A stretch of DNA of 14,578 bases from an uncultured Collinsella sp. (lineage in GTDB: Bacteria > Actinomycetota > Coriobacteriia > Coriobacteriales > Coriobacteriaceae). The position numbers and the translations under genes are program-made. This document shows positions 1-5,933 of this stretch, in pieces. Position 1 is the first letter of the stretch, and each line of letters begins with the position of its first letter. The DNA lies in contig CABSMX010000050.1 in assembly GCA_902478945.1 (NCBI GenBank), positions 1-14,578 on the forward strand, given 5' to 3'. The notes beneath the pieces were generated by a model. That model did not search any database. It saw only the letters and a program-made list of their open reading frames with translations, and was not told the origin of the DNA.

Positions 1-129
1 GGCGTGACGGCCGGGGAGTTCATGGGCAGGCTCGAGGCCTACCTCGTATACTATCGTGAGGAGCGGATCAAGAAGTCCCTCGGGTGGCTCAGCCCGATGG
101 AGTACCGCAGGAAGCTTGGATACGCCTAG
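1..129 (+). CDS. IS3-family transposase, C-terminal fragment (5' end outside window)
   Basis: Frame 1 is open from the first base and reads 42 codons to a TAG at 127-129. The peptide contains EAYLVYYREERIKKSLGWLS followed by PMEYRRKLGYA. This is the typical end of the DDE integrase domain (OrfB) of IS3-family transposases, in which a YxxYYNxxRIKxxLxxxSPxxYR pattern closes the catalytic core. The enzyme cuts and joins the IS ends. The catalytic Asp residues lie upstream of the window, so only the tail is seen. The IS right end should fall shortly after the stop; GTCCGCACCCCCA near 148-160 could be its inverted repeat, but the left end is not available for comparison. The contig break inside this gene is what multicopy IS elements usually cause in short-read assemblies. 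Confidence 0.85.
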   Translation, partial: GVTAGEFMGRLEAYLVYYREERIKKSLGWLSPMEYRRKLGYA

Positions 130-222
130 GCGCGGTCCAAGAAATCGTCCGCACCCCCAATGGGCTGGTAGCCTGCCAAAACAGGAACTATCCCACCGCA
201 ACATAGAGCCCCACCGGCGCCC

Positions 223-258
223 AAAAGAAACGAGCCCGCATCTCTGGAGGAAGCGGGC
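223..258 (-). terminator. Diverged second copy of the tRNA-Leu terminator
   Basis: GCCCGC (234-239) pairs with GCGGGC (253-258). On the minus strand the stem is followed by TTTCTTTT (complement of 223-230). It is a weaker version of the hairpin at 407-447 and belongs to the duplicated unit. Confidence 0.45.
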
Positions 259-281
259 ACGAAAAGCCAAATGGTAGGGGC

Positions 282-400
282 GGTGGGACGTCCGCGTATT
301 TGCTGCGCAAATACGCGTCGGCTTCGGCCGCCCTCGTCGGCTCGCTGCGGACGCTGCGCGTCCGCCTGGTGCTCGCCCCCTCGCGGGTTCGAGTCCCACC
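282..400. repeat. Palindrome-rich segment bounded by GGTGGGAC / GTCCCACC
   Basis: The segment begins with GGTGGGAC (282-289) and ends with its reverse complement GTCCCACC (393-400). It holds two hairpins. One is a perfect 11-bp stem CGCGTATTTGC / GCAAATACGCG with a 3-base loop (293-317). The other is a 7-bp stem GCGGACG / CGTCCGC with a 5-base loop (347-365). The boundary octamers equal the T-arm of the neighbouring tRNA-Leu, in opposite orientations. The segment may therefore be a small REP-like palindromic unit inserted into a tRNA copy, or the product of an inversion there. Hairpins and boundaries are read directly; the origin is inferred. Confidence 0.5.
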
Positions 401-406
401 GGCGTC

Positions 407-447
407 CAAAAGAAACGAGCCCGCATCCCAACGGGACACGGGCTCGT
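407..447 (-). terminator. Rho-independent terminator of tRNA-Leu
   Basis: A perfect 9-bp stem ACGAGCCCG (415-423) / CGGGCTCGT (439-447) lies 12 bases downstream of the tRNA-Leu CCA on the minus strand. Its 15-base loop contains a further TCCC/GGGA stem. On the minus strand the hairpin is followed by TTTCTTTT (complement of 407-414). Confidence 0.8.
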
Positions 448-458
448 AAGCAATCACA

Positions 459-543
459 TGGTAGGGGCGGTGGGACTCGAACCCACAATCCTTGCGGCGA
501 GAGATTTTAAGTCTCCTGCGTATGCCAATTCCGCCACGCCCCC
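459..543 (-). tRNA. tRNA-Leu (anticodon UAA), CCA encoded
   Basis: Read on the minus strand, the gene starts GGGGGCG and ends CGCCCCU-A-CCA, giving a seven-pair acceptor stem with a G-U closing pair. The anticodon arm reads GGAGACUUAAAAUCUC, placing UAA in the loop. A long variable arm (about CGCCGCAAGGAUU) marks it as a class II tRNA. The T-arm is a perfect GUGGG-UUCGAGU-CCCAC. The CCA is encoded (459-461). The gene lies 31 bases after the upstream coding region on the same strand. It may be cotranscribed with that gene or use a promoter inside the gene's 3' end, and it has its own terminator. Confidence 0.96.
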
Positions 544-574
544 GTGAGACTAGAAGTCTAGCACAAGCCGTCCG

Positions 575-1198
575 TTACGCGTTGACGGCCATCGAGTGTT
601 GGCCCGACTTCTCAAGGAACTCTTGGAACTTGGCCTCGTCGCCCTTGTTCTTGTACTGCAGGGCCAACAGGTACTCCAAGCGGCAACTCTTAACCTTATC
701 GTCGCCGGCCTCCTCGAGCATGCGCTCCAGCTCGGGAATGTCGTTGTGGCGCTTGAGGATCATCGTGTCGTACATCAGCTGGCACTCGTGCGCGACTGCC
801 TCGGCCTGACCGCCCTCAAAGCCCTTGATCTCGTGCAGGAGCTCCTTGGACTTTTTGCGGTCCTCCTGGCCAACGTAGTAGTTAAAGGCCTTAATGACCA
901 GGTCGACGCGCTGCATCTTGGGCAGGTTGAGTCCCAGCAGCAGGTCGAACATCTCGCTGGCGCGCTCGTGGTCCTCGCGCAGCAGATAGGAGTTCAGGCG
1001 CAGGTAGTCGCGGTTGTAGCGCGGGTACAGCATGCTGGTGAGTTTGCCGTCGAGCAAACGATCGAACTCGTCCCACTGCTTGGCGGCCATGAGCTGCTGC
1101 AGGCGCTTAAACGTGGTGCGTTTTTTGACGCTAAAGAACACCGACACGGCGATGCAGATGATAACGACGGCGGTCCAGAGTGTGCGGGAATCGGGCAT
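575..1198 (-). CDS. Membrane-anchored helical-repeat (TPR-like) protein of unknown function
   Basis: The protein has 207 residues. Residues 6-24 (TLWTAVVIICIAVSVFFSV) form one hydrophobic N-terminal helix followed by KKR, so the rest is probably cytoplasmic and the helix acts as an anchor. From about 30 to 195 the sequence is charged and helical, with paired-helix spacing that resembles tetratricopeptide repeats (for example LLREDHERASEMFDLLLGL and EYLLALQYKNKGDEAKFQEF). No catalytic motif is visible. AAGGACC sits eight bases before the ATG and supports this start. Such proteins often act as scaffolds, but nothing here identifies a partner. The open frame on the opposite strand is a shadow. 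Confidence 0.75.
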   Translation of the reverse strand: MPDSRTLWTAVVIICIAVSVFFSVKKRTTFKRLQQLMAAKQWDEFDRLLDGKLTSMLYPRYNRDYLRLNSYLLREDHERASEMFDLLLGLNLPKMQRVDLVIKAFNYYVGQEDRKKSKELLHEIKGFEGGQAEAVAHECQLMYDTMILKRHNDIPELERMLEEAGDDKVKSCRLEYLLALQYKNKGDEAKFQEFLEKSGQHSMAVNA

Positions 1199-1361
1199 AT
1201 TAGGGTCCTTAGTCGCTCATAAAGCGAGCGGTATGACAACACGTACTGGATGTATTATACGCAGCGCGCAAGCAAACTGGCATAAAAGCTCATCGAGGCC
1301 GAGTGACATCGCTCGCTGCGGTACACTTACCTAAAGTAAACCATGAAGGGAGACATTACCT

Positions 1362-1649
1362 ATGAAGAAAATCGTTTTGGCTTGCGGTGCTGGCGCTGCT
1401 ACTTCCACGCTCGTCGCCCAGAAGGTCGCCACCCTGCTCGACGCCAACGGTTATGCCGGCAAGTATGAGATCGTGCAGTGCGCCATCTCCGAGGCCAAGG
1501 ATTACTGCGACGAGGGCGCTGACCTGCTGATCGCCACCACCGTTGCCCCCGAGGGCCTCACCTGCCCGTACGTGAGCGGCGTGCCCTTCATGACCGGCAT
1601 GAACCGCGTCGCTGCCGAGAAGGCCGTCCTCGACGTTATGGCTCAGTAG
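1362..1649 (+). CDS. PTS sugar-specific EIIB component, galactitol (GatB-like) type
   Basis: The protein has 95 residues, the usual length of a free-standing EIIB of the galactitol/lactose-type superfamily. It carries phosphate from EIIA to the sugar bound by EIIC. The start MKKIVLACGAGAATST matches the family's first strand and P-loop, with Cys8 as the phosphorylated residue followed by a Ser/Thr-rich turn. AAGGGAG lies upstream of the ATG. No EIIA or EIIC gene lies within about 10 kb downstream or the 1.3 kb upstream, so it is an orphan here. It may work with components elsewhere or serve as a regulatory phospho-acceptor. It is followed after 11 bases by the VOC gene, and the two are probably one transcript ending at the 2060-2091 hairpin. 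Confidence 0.85.
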   Translation: MKKIVLACGAGAATSTLVAQKVATLLDANGYAGKYEIVQCAISEAKDYCDEGADLLIATTVAPEGLTCPYVSGVPFMTGMNRVAAEKAVLDVMAQ

Positions 1650-1660
1650 GCGCTGCCTGT

Positions 1661-2035
1661 ATGAGTGAGCAGAACGCCAATCCGGTCGAGCTCTTTGGCA
1701 TGCGCGTTGCCCATGTGGGCATTAACGCCACCGACCCGGCAGACGCCCTGGAGATCGCGGAGCTGTTCTCGACGATGATGGGCCTGCCCGTCATCGAGAC
1801 CCCCGTTTCGTACTTTAACGATTCGCTGGTCGAGATCATGAAGCAGAACGGTCGTGGCGCCAAGGGCCACATTGGCTTTGCCGTCAACGACATCGATGCG
1901 GCCGAGAAGTGGTTTGCCGAGCGCGGGCTCGAGGTTAACGAGGAGTCGCGCGTGCTGCTGCCCGACGGCGGCACCAAACTCGTGTACTTTAAGCGCGAGT
2001 TCGCCGGCTTCGCCGTGCACCTGTGCCGCGACTAG
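1661..2035 (+). CDS. VOC-superfamily (glyoxalase/dioxygenase fold) protein
   Basis: The protein has 124 residues with two beta-alpha-beta-beta-beta-like halves: MRVAHVGINATDPADALEIA near 14-33 and GHIGFAVNDIDAAEKWFAER near 69-88. This is the pattern of the vicinal oxygen chelate fold. His18, His70 and His120 fall at the strand positions where family members hold metal ligands, although the last ligand is often Glu. The family covers glyoxalases, epimerases, dioxygenases and resistance proteins, and the substrate cannot be read from this sequence. The ribosome site is weak (AGGCG), and the ATG lies 11 bases after the PTS IIB stop, so translation may be coupled. The pairing suggests carbohydrate-linked metabolism, which is inference. 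Confidence 0.75.
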   Translation: MSEQNANPVELFGMRVAHVGINATDPADALEIAELFSTMMGLPVIETPVSYFNDSLVEIMKQNGRGAKGHIGFAVNDIDAAEKWFAERGLEVNEESRVLLPDGGTKLVYFKREFAGFAVHLCRD

Positions 2036-2059
2036 CGCACAAGCTACTATAGCTAGCAA

Positions 2060-2091
2060 AAAGGGATAGAGCCGCGTGGCCCTATCCCTTT
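2060..2091. terminator. Bidirectional terminator between convergent genes
   Basis: AAAGGGATAG (2060-2069) pairs with CTATCCCTTT (2082-2091). An inner GCC/GGC pair (2071-2073 / 2078-2080) surrounds a GCGT loop. The stem is flanked by A-rich sequence on the left and T-rich sequence on the right, so it can stop the PTS IIB-VOC transcript on the plus strand and the kinase operon on the minus strand. Confidence 0.9.
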
Positions 2092-2111
2092 ATTTATGCC
2101 GAGGGGCATCC

Positions 2112-3407
2112 CTACCGTGGCAGGCGAATCGTAAAGCGGCTGCCGACACCCTCGACCGAGGTCACGCCAATGACACCGCCATGGCTATCGACGATCCACT
2201 TGGCAATGGCAAGCCCCAGACCCGAGCCCTGCGCGCCGGCATCGCGCGCGTTGTCGGCACGGTAGAACCGCTCGAACGCGTGAGCTGCGGATTCCTGGTT
2301 CATGCCGATGCCCTCGTCCTCAACACTTATGTCGATCGTGCCCATGCCCGCATCGGGCGCTATGCCAAATGTGACGGTCGTTCCCGCGTCCGAGTACTTG
2401 GAGGCGTTTTGCACGATCACGCGCAGGGCCTGCTTCACGAGTGCCACGTCGACGGACGCGTCGCAGCGCGGGTCGCTGATAAGCGCAGCGTCAAAGGCCA
2501 GTCGATACGTGTGCTCGGTATCGATCATCTGCGATTCCTCGCATACCTCGCCGACCAGTGCGGCCAGGTTGGTATGCACACGCCGCAGGACCGTGCGCCC
2601 GGCATCGCCGCGTGCCAAAAACAGCAACTGTTCCACGAGCTCCTGCATGTGCTCGCTTTCGGCCTTGAGGGACGCGATAGATTCCGCCAGCACGTCCGGG
2701 TCGTCTTTGCCCCAGCGGTCGAGCATGTTTACGTAGCCCTGAATCACCGCGATGGGCGTGCGCAGCTCGTGGCTTGCATCGTTGACAAAGCGCATCTGCT
2801 GCAGCTTGGCCTCTTGCATCTGGCGCAGCAGGCGGTTGAGTGCGACCTCGATGCTCGCCAGGTCGGCGTCGCCGGTGGTGACGCTCGGCGAGTCGACGCT
2901 TGCGCGTTCGATGGCCTGCTCCAGCGTTTCCATCTTGCCGCCGGAGAGCTGCATACGGCCGAGCTCGTCCACGCGCAAGGCCAGGTCGTTGAGCGGCGCC
3001 ATGGTACGGCGCACGCGCCTCGCGCCGCCGAGCATGTTGAGCACGCTGATGACCTGCCAACCTACAACGACAAGGTAGAGAGGCCATAGCGAGACGAGGT
3101 CCTGCGCGAGGGGGAAGGTCTTGGTGGTACGCGCAAGCTCGACGGTATAGGTGAGCGTTGTCAGGTCCCAGCCGCGCGCGGGCGTCAGCGACATGCCGCG
3201 AACGGTGGCGCTGGGGATCCATCCCGCGGTAAACGCGCCGTCGGGCAGCGTCTGGTTGTATCCATAGACGAGAATCGCCGCCGCAATCACCACCAGCAAC
3301 AGATCGAGCCAGACGTAGCTCACCAAGCGGCGCCACATGTAGCTCCAGTTGATGGCGCGGGCGATGGAGGTGACGCGCTTGGTCTCGGCGTTACGCGCGA
3401 CAGACAT
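2112..3407 (-). CDS. Sensor histidine kinase of a two-component system
   Basis: The protein has 431 residues from the chosen ATG. Order: basic N-terminus; membrane helix near 31-50 (WLDLLLVVIAAAILVYGY); extracytoplasmic loop of about 55 residues; second helix near 107-127; HAMP-like linker; dimerisation/phosphoacceptor box NDASHELRTPIAV with His213; then the ATPase domain with N box QNASKY (Asn334), G1 DEGIG, F box ERFYR and G2 GSGLGLA. It should autophosphorylate and pass phosphate to the adjacent regulator. An in-frame ATG 12 codons upstream (3441-3443) exists. The ATG at 3405-3407 has GGGGTGGG just before it and overlaps the regulator gene by only 17 bases, so it is preferred. The signal sensed is unknown. 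Last gene of a three-gene operon. Confidence 0.93.
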   Translation of the reverse strand: MSVARNAETKRVTSIARAINWSYMWRRLVSYVWLDLLLVVIAAAILVYGYNQTLPDGAFTAGWIPSATVRGMSLTPARGWDLTTLTYTVELARTTKTFPLAQDLVSLWPLYLVVVGWQVISVLNMLGGARRVRRTMAPLNDLALRVDELGRMQLSGGKMETLEQAIERASVDSPSVTTGDADLASIEVALNRLLRQMQEAKLQQMRFVNDASHELRTPIAVIQGYVNMLDRWGKDDPDVLAESIASLKAESEHMQELVEQLLFLARGDAGRTVLRRVHTNLAALVGEVCEESQMIDTEHTYRLAFDAALISDPRCDASVDVALVKQALRVIVQNASKYSDAGTTVTFGIAPDAGMGTIDISVEDEGIGMNQESAAHAFERFYRADNARDAGAQGSGLGLAIAKWIVDSHGGVIGVTSVEGVGSRFTIRLPR

Positions 3408-4176
3408 AGCCCACCCCGCGCACAGTTTGGATGATGCGGGCACCGCCGGCGTCTTCGATCTTGGCGCGCAGGTGCGCGATGTGTACGTCGACGTTGTTGG
3501 TGTCTCCTACGTATTCGTAGCCCAGTGCCTCGTGCGCGATGCGCTCGCGCGTGAGCACGGTGCCGGCATGTGCCATAAGCAGGGCGAGGACGTCGAACTC
3601 GCGGGCCGTGAGCGCGATGGGCGAGCCGCCGACCGTGACTTCGCGGCGGTCGGGGTCGAGCGCAACCGAGCCCACGGTGAGCGTGGCAGGGGAGGGTGAA
3701 GCGGAGGCCTGGGTCGAGTTGCTGGCCGGGGGAATCGCAACGGCGCTCTCGCCCGCGCCGCCCGCCATACCCGCCCTGACGCCGGCGCCGCCAACGCCCG
3801 AAGCCGTCCGCACGGCCTCCGAGCGCTTCAGCGCCACACGGATCCGTGCGAACAACTCCTCAATCGCAAACGGCTTGGTCAGGTAATCGTCAGCGCCGGC
3901 ATCGAGCCCGGCCACCTTGTCCATCACAGCATCGCGCGCGGTGACCATGATCACCGGCACGTCCTTGTGCTTGCGGACACGCCGCAGGACCTCAATGCCG
4001 TTGAGCTGCGGCAACAGCACATCGAGCAGAATCAGATCGTAGTCGCGCTCCAGCGCCAGGTCAACGGCGGTGCGGCCATCGGCGGCGTGCTCCACCTGGT
4101 AGCCCTCGTGCTCCAGTTCGAGCGTCACAAAGCGGGCGATTTTCTCCTCGTCCTCTACGATAAGGATCCGTGCCAT
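3391..4176 (-). CDS. OmpR/PhoB-family response regulator
   Basis: The protein has 261 residues. The receiver domain (1-118) has the acidic pocket Glu8-Asp9, phosphoacceptor Asp52 (LILLDVLLP), Thr79 and Lys101 (LTKPF). The C-terminal winged-helix DNA-binding domain (about 165-261) has TAREFDVLALLMAHAG, TNNVDVHIAHLRAKI and the family's ending RGVGYVCRA. Phosphorylation by the adjacent kinase should drive dimerisation and promoter binding. The linker between the domains (about 121-164) is long and rich in Gly, Ala, Ser and Pro, roughly 45 residues where 10-20 are common. The gene lies 18 bases after the upstream membrane-protein gene and overlaps the kinase start, so all three are cotranscribed. 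A GGGGGC stretch upstream of the ATG may be its ribosome site. Confidence 0.95.
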   Translation of the reverse strand: MARILIVEDEEKIARFVTLELEHEGYQVEHAADGRTAVDLALERDYDLILLDVLLPQLNGIEVLRRVRKHKDVPVIMVTARDAVMDKVAGLDAGADDYLTKPFAIEELFARIRVALKRSEAVRTASGVGGAGVRAGMAGGAGESAVAIPPASNSTQASASPSPATLTVGSVALDPDRREVTVGGSPIALTAREFDVLALLMAHAGTVLTRERIAHEALGYEYVGDTNNVDVHIAHLRAKIEDAGGARIIQTVRGVGYVCRA

Positions 4177-4194
4177 GCGTGCCCCCGTCTGCGA

Positions 4195-4737
4195 TTACTT
4201 GTCGTCGTTCAGATTTTGCTTGATGCCGTCCGCGGCATCGGCGGCGTGATCCATCAGGTTGTTGATGCTGCCGGGCACGTCGCCGTCGCTGTCGATACGG
4301 TAGCGCATGCCAAAGAACAGACCAATCAGCATCAGCCATATCGTGGCGCCCCAGGCAAACAGGGCGACGATGGGAATCAGGATGGGGATGTTGAGGATGA
4401 TCGCATCGCGGCGCGTGGCGATAAACTTGGTGTCCAGGCTCAGGCGGAAGAGCTTTTTGAGGTACTCCCACACGCTGTCCATCTTCTTGGAGAAGTCGGT
4501 CTTTTCGCTCGACTTTTCGTAGGCGGCCTGTGCGGCGACCATCTCGGCCGAGGGCTCATCGGCCGGCGCGGACTCGGTGGCGGCGTGCGCCGACGTGGTC
4601 TGGGTCTTGCCCTGCGACTCGAACCAAATGATGGCGTCCAGAACGTTGCCGTCGGCGGCGTCGAGCGCGGCCTTGGCATCGGTATAGCTCACGTTGCACT
4701 TGGTGCGGATGGTTTCAACTTTTTCGAGGTCGTCCAT
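4195..4737 (-). CDS. UBA/TS-N-like plus DUF4342-type membrane protein
   Basis: The protein has 180 residues. Residues 1-43 (MDDLEKVETIRTKCNVSYTD, then AKAALDAADGNVLDAIIWFE) have the three-helix pattern of UBA/EF-Ts N-terminal domains, which bind protein partners. A Ala/Ser/Glu-rich linker follows (about 45-75). Then come an amphipathic region (WEYLKKLFRLSLDTKFIATR), a strongly hydrophobic stretch near 115-142 (one or two membrane helices) and an acidic tail. The pairing of a UBA-like head with this C-terminal region is what is annotated as DUF4342. It is the first gene of the operon with the two-component system, with AAAGGACAG before its ATG. It may be a membrane partner or target of that system; no biochemical role is visible. 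Confidence 0.8.
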   Translation of the reverse strand: MDDLEKVETIRTKCNVSYTDAKAALDAADGNVLDAIIWFESQGKTQTTSAHAATESAPADEPSAEMVAAQAAYEKSSEKTDFSKKMDSVWEYLKKLFRLSLDTKFIATRRDAIILNIPILIPIVALFAWGATIWLMLIGLFFGMRYRIDSDGDVPGSINNLMDHAADAADGIKQNLNDDK

Positions 4738-4855
4738 GACCTGTCCTTTCGTTCGATGGGCGCGACGCCGGGCTATCTGCCCGGGCGCGAGCGTTGCGTT
4801 CGGCGGCCTGCGTTGCGCGGTGCCGCCCCGCCCTTGGTCGAACTCTATAGTGCAG

Positions 4856-4883
4856 GTTATAGATTAAGCGATTCTTGAGCCAA
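4856..4883 (-). promoter_or_regulatory. Candidate promoter of the three-gene signalling operon
   Basis: Read on the minus strand, TTGGCT (4878-4883) and TATAAC (4856-4861) are separated by 16 bases, about 120 bases before the first ATG. The resulting 5' leader is very GC-rich and includes a possible CCGGGC/GCCCGG hairpin near 4769-4785. Assignment is by consensus match only. Confidence 0.45.
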
Positions 4884-4992
4884 GATTAATAGTGGATGAG
4901 TTTTTGGGTGGCGCGGAGGCGGGCGGGGGCAGAAAAGGCAGGTTTTGCGTGGCGTGAAGGAGGTGCAGTCTGATCTTTGGGACGGCTGACAG

Positions 4993-5175
4993 CGAGGTCT
5001 AATACTTTTCCGAGAAGTGAATGAGTGAAAACGGACCCCCGAAGCATCGACACTTTTCGGGTGCCGTTTCCTGCGGCTTTGATGCCAGAATCCTGCGTTT
5101 ATGCCGTTGAAAAAATGCGGATGCTCCAGGGGTCCAAAAACAGACGTTCACTTCGCGGAAAAGTATTAGACCTCG
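4993..5175. mobile_element. MITE-like element with 29-bp terminal inverted repeats
   Basis: Bases 4993-5021 and 5147-5175 are inverted copies of each other over 29 bp with one mismatch; each outer end reads CGAGGTCTAATACTTTTCCG going inward. The inverted similarity continues more weakly: both arms contain GGACCCC and then a GAAGCATC / GGAGCATC pair, giving about 60-65 bp of related arm on each side of a short unique core. The whole 183-bp unit could fold into one long hairpin. No transposase is encoded. A clear target-site duplication is not seen. The element separates the signalling operon from the toxin-antitoxin pair. The rest of 4884-5259 holds no gene I can support. Confidence 0.7.
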
Positions 5176-5259
5176 ATAGCAGGGGATGGTGGGCCGATGA
5201 CAAAGTGGTGGCAGAAAAGGGGTACGCAAAGCACGCCGGTCATAGGGAATCAAAATCAC

Positions 5260-5294
5260 GTTGCAAAAGCATGAGAATATCCTACAATTGCAAC
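5260..5294 (+). promoter_or_regulatory. Promoter and inverted-repeat operator of the AbiE-type pair (leaderless)
   Basis: TTGCAA (5261-5266) and TACAAT (5283-5288), 16 bases apart, form a good sigma-70-type promoter. Transcription starting seven bases after the -10 falls on the A of the antitoxin ATG at 5295, so the message should be leaderless. This agrees with the absence of any Shine-Dalgarno sequence. The inverted repeat GTTGCAA (5260-5266) / TTGCAAC (5288-5294) brackets the promoter: one arm covers the -35 and the other abuts the -10 and start. AbiEi antitoxins are known to repress their own promoter by binding inverted repeats, so this is the probable operator. Confidence 0.7.
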
Positions 5295-5918
5295 ATGAAG
5301 TACTTTAGCAACATAACGGCGATAAGCGAGCTTTCCGAGAGTGAGGGCGTGTTCACCACAGCCCAGGCGGCTCGTATGGACATCTCTCGAGATGCGCTGG
5401 CACACTCATGCCGCGTGGGGCGTCTTGAACGGATATGCCACGGCGCCTACCGGATGTCGGGCACGCAGCGCCGAGACACTGACGAGCTCAACGCTTTTTG
5501 GAAACTCACCAATCCCTCCCTTTGCGCGTGGGAGAGAAAACGCCAGTGGGATGGCATCGCCGTGAGCGGTACGACAGCGGCGAACCTACAGCAAATGGGC
5601 GATTTCTATCTGTCCCCCTACAGGATGACCGCGCCCATGCGCATCAATACGAGAAACGAATCCCTTTCTTTTGCAAAGCGCGAGATCGCTGAGCAGGACA
5701 TCGTCTGGCTCGACGGCCTACCGGTAACTAAACCCGAGCGCACGCTTGTTGATCTTTGCCTCGATTGCGAGGACCCCTCATTAATTATCGATGCCTATAA
5801 CGACGCGCTTGGGCGAGGGCTCGAGATACAGCGGCTGAAAGATCTTGTAGAGGAGAACTCTAAAACCGCCAAACGACGCGAGTTGATGATGCCCTTGTTG
5901 ACGGCGCTGAACGAGTAA
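5295..5918 (+). CDS. Type IV toxin-antitoxin antitoxin, AbiEi family
   Basis: The protein has 207 residues. The N-terminal winged helix-turn-helix domain (about 5-58: GVFTTAQAARMDISRDALAH, then RVGRLERICHGAYRMSG) is the standard AbiEi DNA-binding head. The C-terminal part contains WLDGLPVTKPERTLVDLCLD and helices typical of the family's antitoxin domain. AbiEi neutralises its toxin without stable complex formation and represses the operon. The frame stays open upstream to 5025, but that part runs through the MITE arms and the promoter and lacks the family pattern. ATG 5295 restores the normal length and begins right at the predicted transcript start. It lies 15 bases before the toxin gene. 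Confidence 0.88.
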   Translation: MKYFSNITAISELSESEGVFTTAQAARMDISRDALAHSCRVGRLERICHGAYRMSGTQRRDTDELNAFWKLTNPSLCAWERKRQWDGIAVSGTTAANLQQMGDFYLSPYRMTAPMRINTRNESLSFAKREIAEQDIVWLDGLPVTKPERTLVDLCLDCEDPSLIIDAYNDALGRGLEIQRLKDLVEENSKTAKRRELMMPLLTALNE

Positions 5919-5933
5919 TGAAAAACGGAGGAC

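Larger units (their letters stand above)
211..477. repeat. Duplicated 3' end and terminator of tRNA-Leu, offset about 186 bp
   Basis: Two similar stretches lie about 186 bp apart. Each starts with CCACCGGCG(C/T)CCAAAAGAAA (from 211 and from 396), goes on through a GAGCCCGC hairpin, and ends with ATGGTAGGGGCGGTGGGAC (from 271 and from 458). The second copy ends in the intact tRNA-Leu gene. The first carries only about the last 17 bases of the tRNA plus the CCA complement. The arrangement fits a partial tandem duplication, or an attachment-site-like scar left by recombination at the tRNA 3' end. No protein gene is visible between 130 and 458. Confidence 0.6.

Noticed and set aside
373..408. Possible second tRNA on the plus strand, from its T-arm-like GCGGGTTCGAGTCCCAC
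   Set aside because: The T-stem has a mismatch, and no matching acceptor strand, D-arm or anticodon arm is found upstream; it is part of the duplicated tRNA-Leu tail.
596..1222. Open frame of 208 codons on the plus strand
   Set aside because: It is antisense to the membrane-anchored repeat protein and is a low-complexity Leu/Val/Ala/Gln sequence.
2076..3089. Open frame of 337 codons on the plus strand
   Set aside because: It lies wholly opposite the histidine kinase, whose motifs are complete; His/Val/Ala/Arg-rich composition is typical of an antisense shadow in GC-rich DNA.
4999..5259. Minus-strand open frame of 86 codons across the MITE
   Set aside because: It runs through both inverted arms, has no convincing ribosome site and no recognisable domain.
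5025..5294. N-terminal 90-codon extension of the antitoxin
   Set aside because: It translates the MITE arms and the promoter; it lacks family similarity and the ATG at 5295 gives the normal AbiEi length.
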